The position numbers and the translations under genes are program-made. Positions 63,285-64,000 of a stretch of DNA of 64,000 bases are shown here, one piece after another. The notes under the pieces are model-generated. The model made no database searches and was not told the origin of the DNA. It worked only from the letters and a program-made list of their open reading frames with translations. This stretch comes from Yersinia enterocolitica (GTDB taxonomy: Bacteria > Pseudomonadota > Gammaproteobacteria > Enterobacterales > Enterobacteriaceae): positions 62,001-126,000 of the forward strand of contig NBTC02000001.1 of assembly GCA_002082245.2 (NCBI GenBank). The letters are read 5' to 3'. Positions within the stretch are counted from its first letter, which is position 1, and each line of letters opens with the position of its first letter.

Positions 63285-63811
63285 GCCAGCTTTATAAGTT
63301 GGAAAAGAGTATCCGACACCGACCGGTCGATAAAATTCGGCAGTGGCGACAACGGTACTCGAAACCCAGACTGGAGGTATTGTGGGTCTGACTGGCGTGC
63401 CAGGTTAAAGCCTGTGCGCCGGGTTCGGCGTTACGCAAGGCTATTAAGTATGCGCTGAATCACAAAATTGCACTTTGCCGGTTCGTGGAAGATGGCGAAT
63501 TACCGCTGGACAACAACCGATGTGAGAGGGCCATTCGTCCGGTGGTGATGGGGCGTTCGAACGGGCTGTTTGCCGGGTCATTGGCGGCGGGTCAACGTGC
63601 AGCAAACATCATGAGCTTGCTGGAGACCGCACGGCTGAACGGTCTTGAGCCGTACGCGTGGTTGAAATCGGTGCTGACGCGTTTACCGGAATGGCCGGAA
63701 GAGCACCTGCACGAACTGTTACCCTTCCCCGAAAATACCTTCACGGATTAACCAATTCTGTGTCATGCAGAACCAACCTCTTACGTCAATGTGAGTTCAC
63801 CGTACTATTAC
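63285..63811 (+). pseudogene. tnpC: IS66-family TnpC, C-terminal part with nonsense codon, and right terminus
   Basis: QLYKLEKSIRHRPVDKIRQW leads to LEVLWV followed by TGA at about 63388. The frame continues to EDGELPLDNNRCERAIRP and ENTFTD (63751). The terminus AATGTGAGTTCACCGTACTA ends at 63811. Same family as 44371-45284. Confidence 0.85.
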
Positions 63812-64000
63812 GGTTTAGATGCCATACATTGGACTTTATTTTAGTCAGTCACCGCTGCTCAGATGGGATTCGCTGATGGTCTTTTATCTGGATTACGCGC
63901 TAAAGTACTGGTGTAAGGTAAGGAACCGATGAAGGTGTATTACACAATCGTCGCATATAGGATGGGATATTCGCGAAGGAAGAATGTCGGCATCGTCGGG
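63812..64000. other. Window end, nothing identified
   Basis: No ORF, IS end or repeat is recognised. Confidence 0.4.

Noticed and set aside
1..64000. tRNA or rRNA genes
   Set aside because: No cloverleaf with a T-loop consensus and no rRNA-like segment was recognised on reading both strands. A covariance search was not possible.

Overview
The window looks like IS-crowded accessory DNA, probably plasmid-derived, from a member of the Enterobacterales. Three things point there: an SPI-1-type type III secretion (T3SS) needle operon with HilA-, IagB- and SsrB-like genes, a ParA/ParB partition pair, and several toxin-antitoxin (TA) modules. The density of identical or decaying insertion sequences (IS) resembles Sodalis- or Arsenophonus-like insect associates, but the sequence alone does not fix the genus.

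Layout. 1-3401 holds nested IS debris (IS66, IS21, IS3). 3590-4522 is an intact LOV-GGDEF diguanylate cyclase. 4578-11661 is IS1, an IS66 element (copy A), and an IS3 element carrying an IS1111-type IS110 element. 11662-17700 contains two halves of group II intron(s) around what looks like a small ColE1-like plasmid remnant with a HigBA-type module, itself split by a clean IS66 insertion (copy B, 8-bp target duplication). 17859-31730 is the virulence core: a pentapeptide-repeat effector candidate, a truncated gene, prgHIJK-orgAB, an SsrB-like regulator, iagB, hilA and a second, very large pentapeptide-repeat protein. 32259-40843 is an IS6/IS256/ISL3/IS66 mosaic that also holds a GhoT/OrtT-like toxin and two unknown genes. 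40877-43398 is parB-parA with a possible centromere. 43584-54655 is another mosaic with MazEF, HicAB and HigBA modules and a possible replication origin. 55226-60891 holds an autotransporter, a LuxR-type regulator and a DUF1127-tailed protein. The last 3 kb is again IS debris.

How the parts fit. The prg/org genes encode the T3SS inner rings, needle, inner rod and sorting platform. HilA is the expected activator of prgH, and a candidate HilA box lies upstream of prgH. The two pentapeptide-repeat proteins resemble PipB2-type effectors at their N-termini. The inv/spa export genes are not in the window. ParAB and five TA loci would stabilise a plasmid.

The most notable observation is at 9289-10715. 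The non-coding end of the IS1111-type element contains four short segments matching, in the order and strand expected of a bridge/seekRNA, the left target, right target, right element end and left element end. Each guide pair brackets a hairpin. A 335-bp derivative retaining that whole RNA region but no transposase core sits at the same site in another, diverged IS3 element (2114-2448). Six essentially identical IS6 copies (about 809 bp) have rearranged the region, and one inversion can be read from split target duplications.
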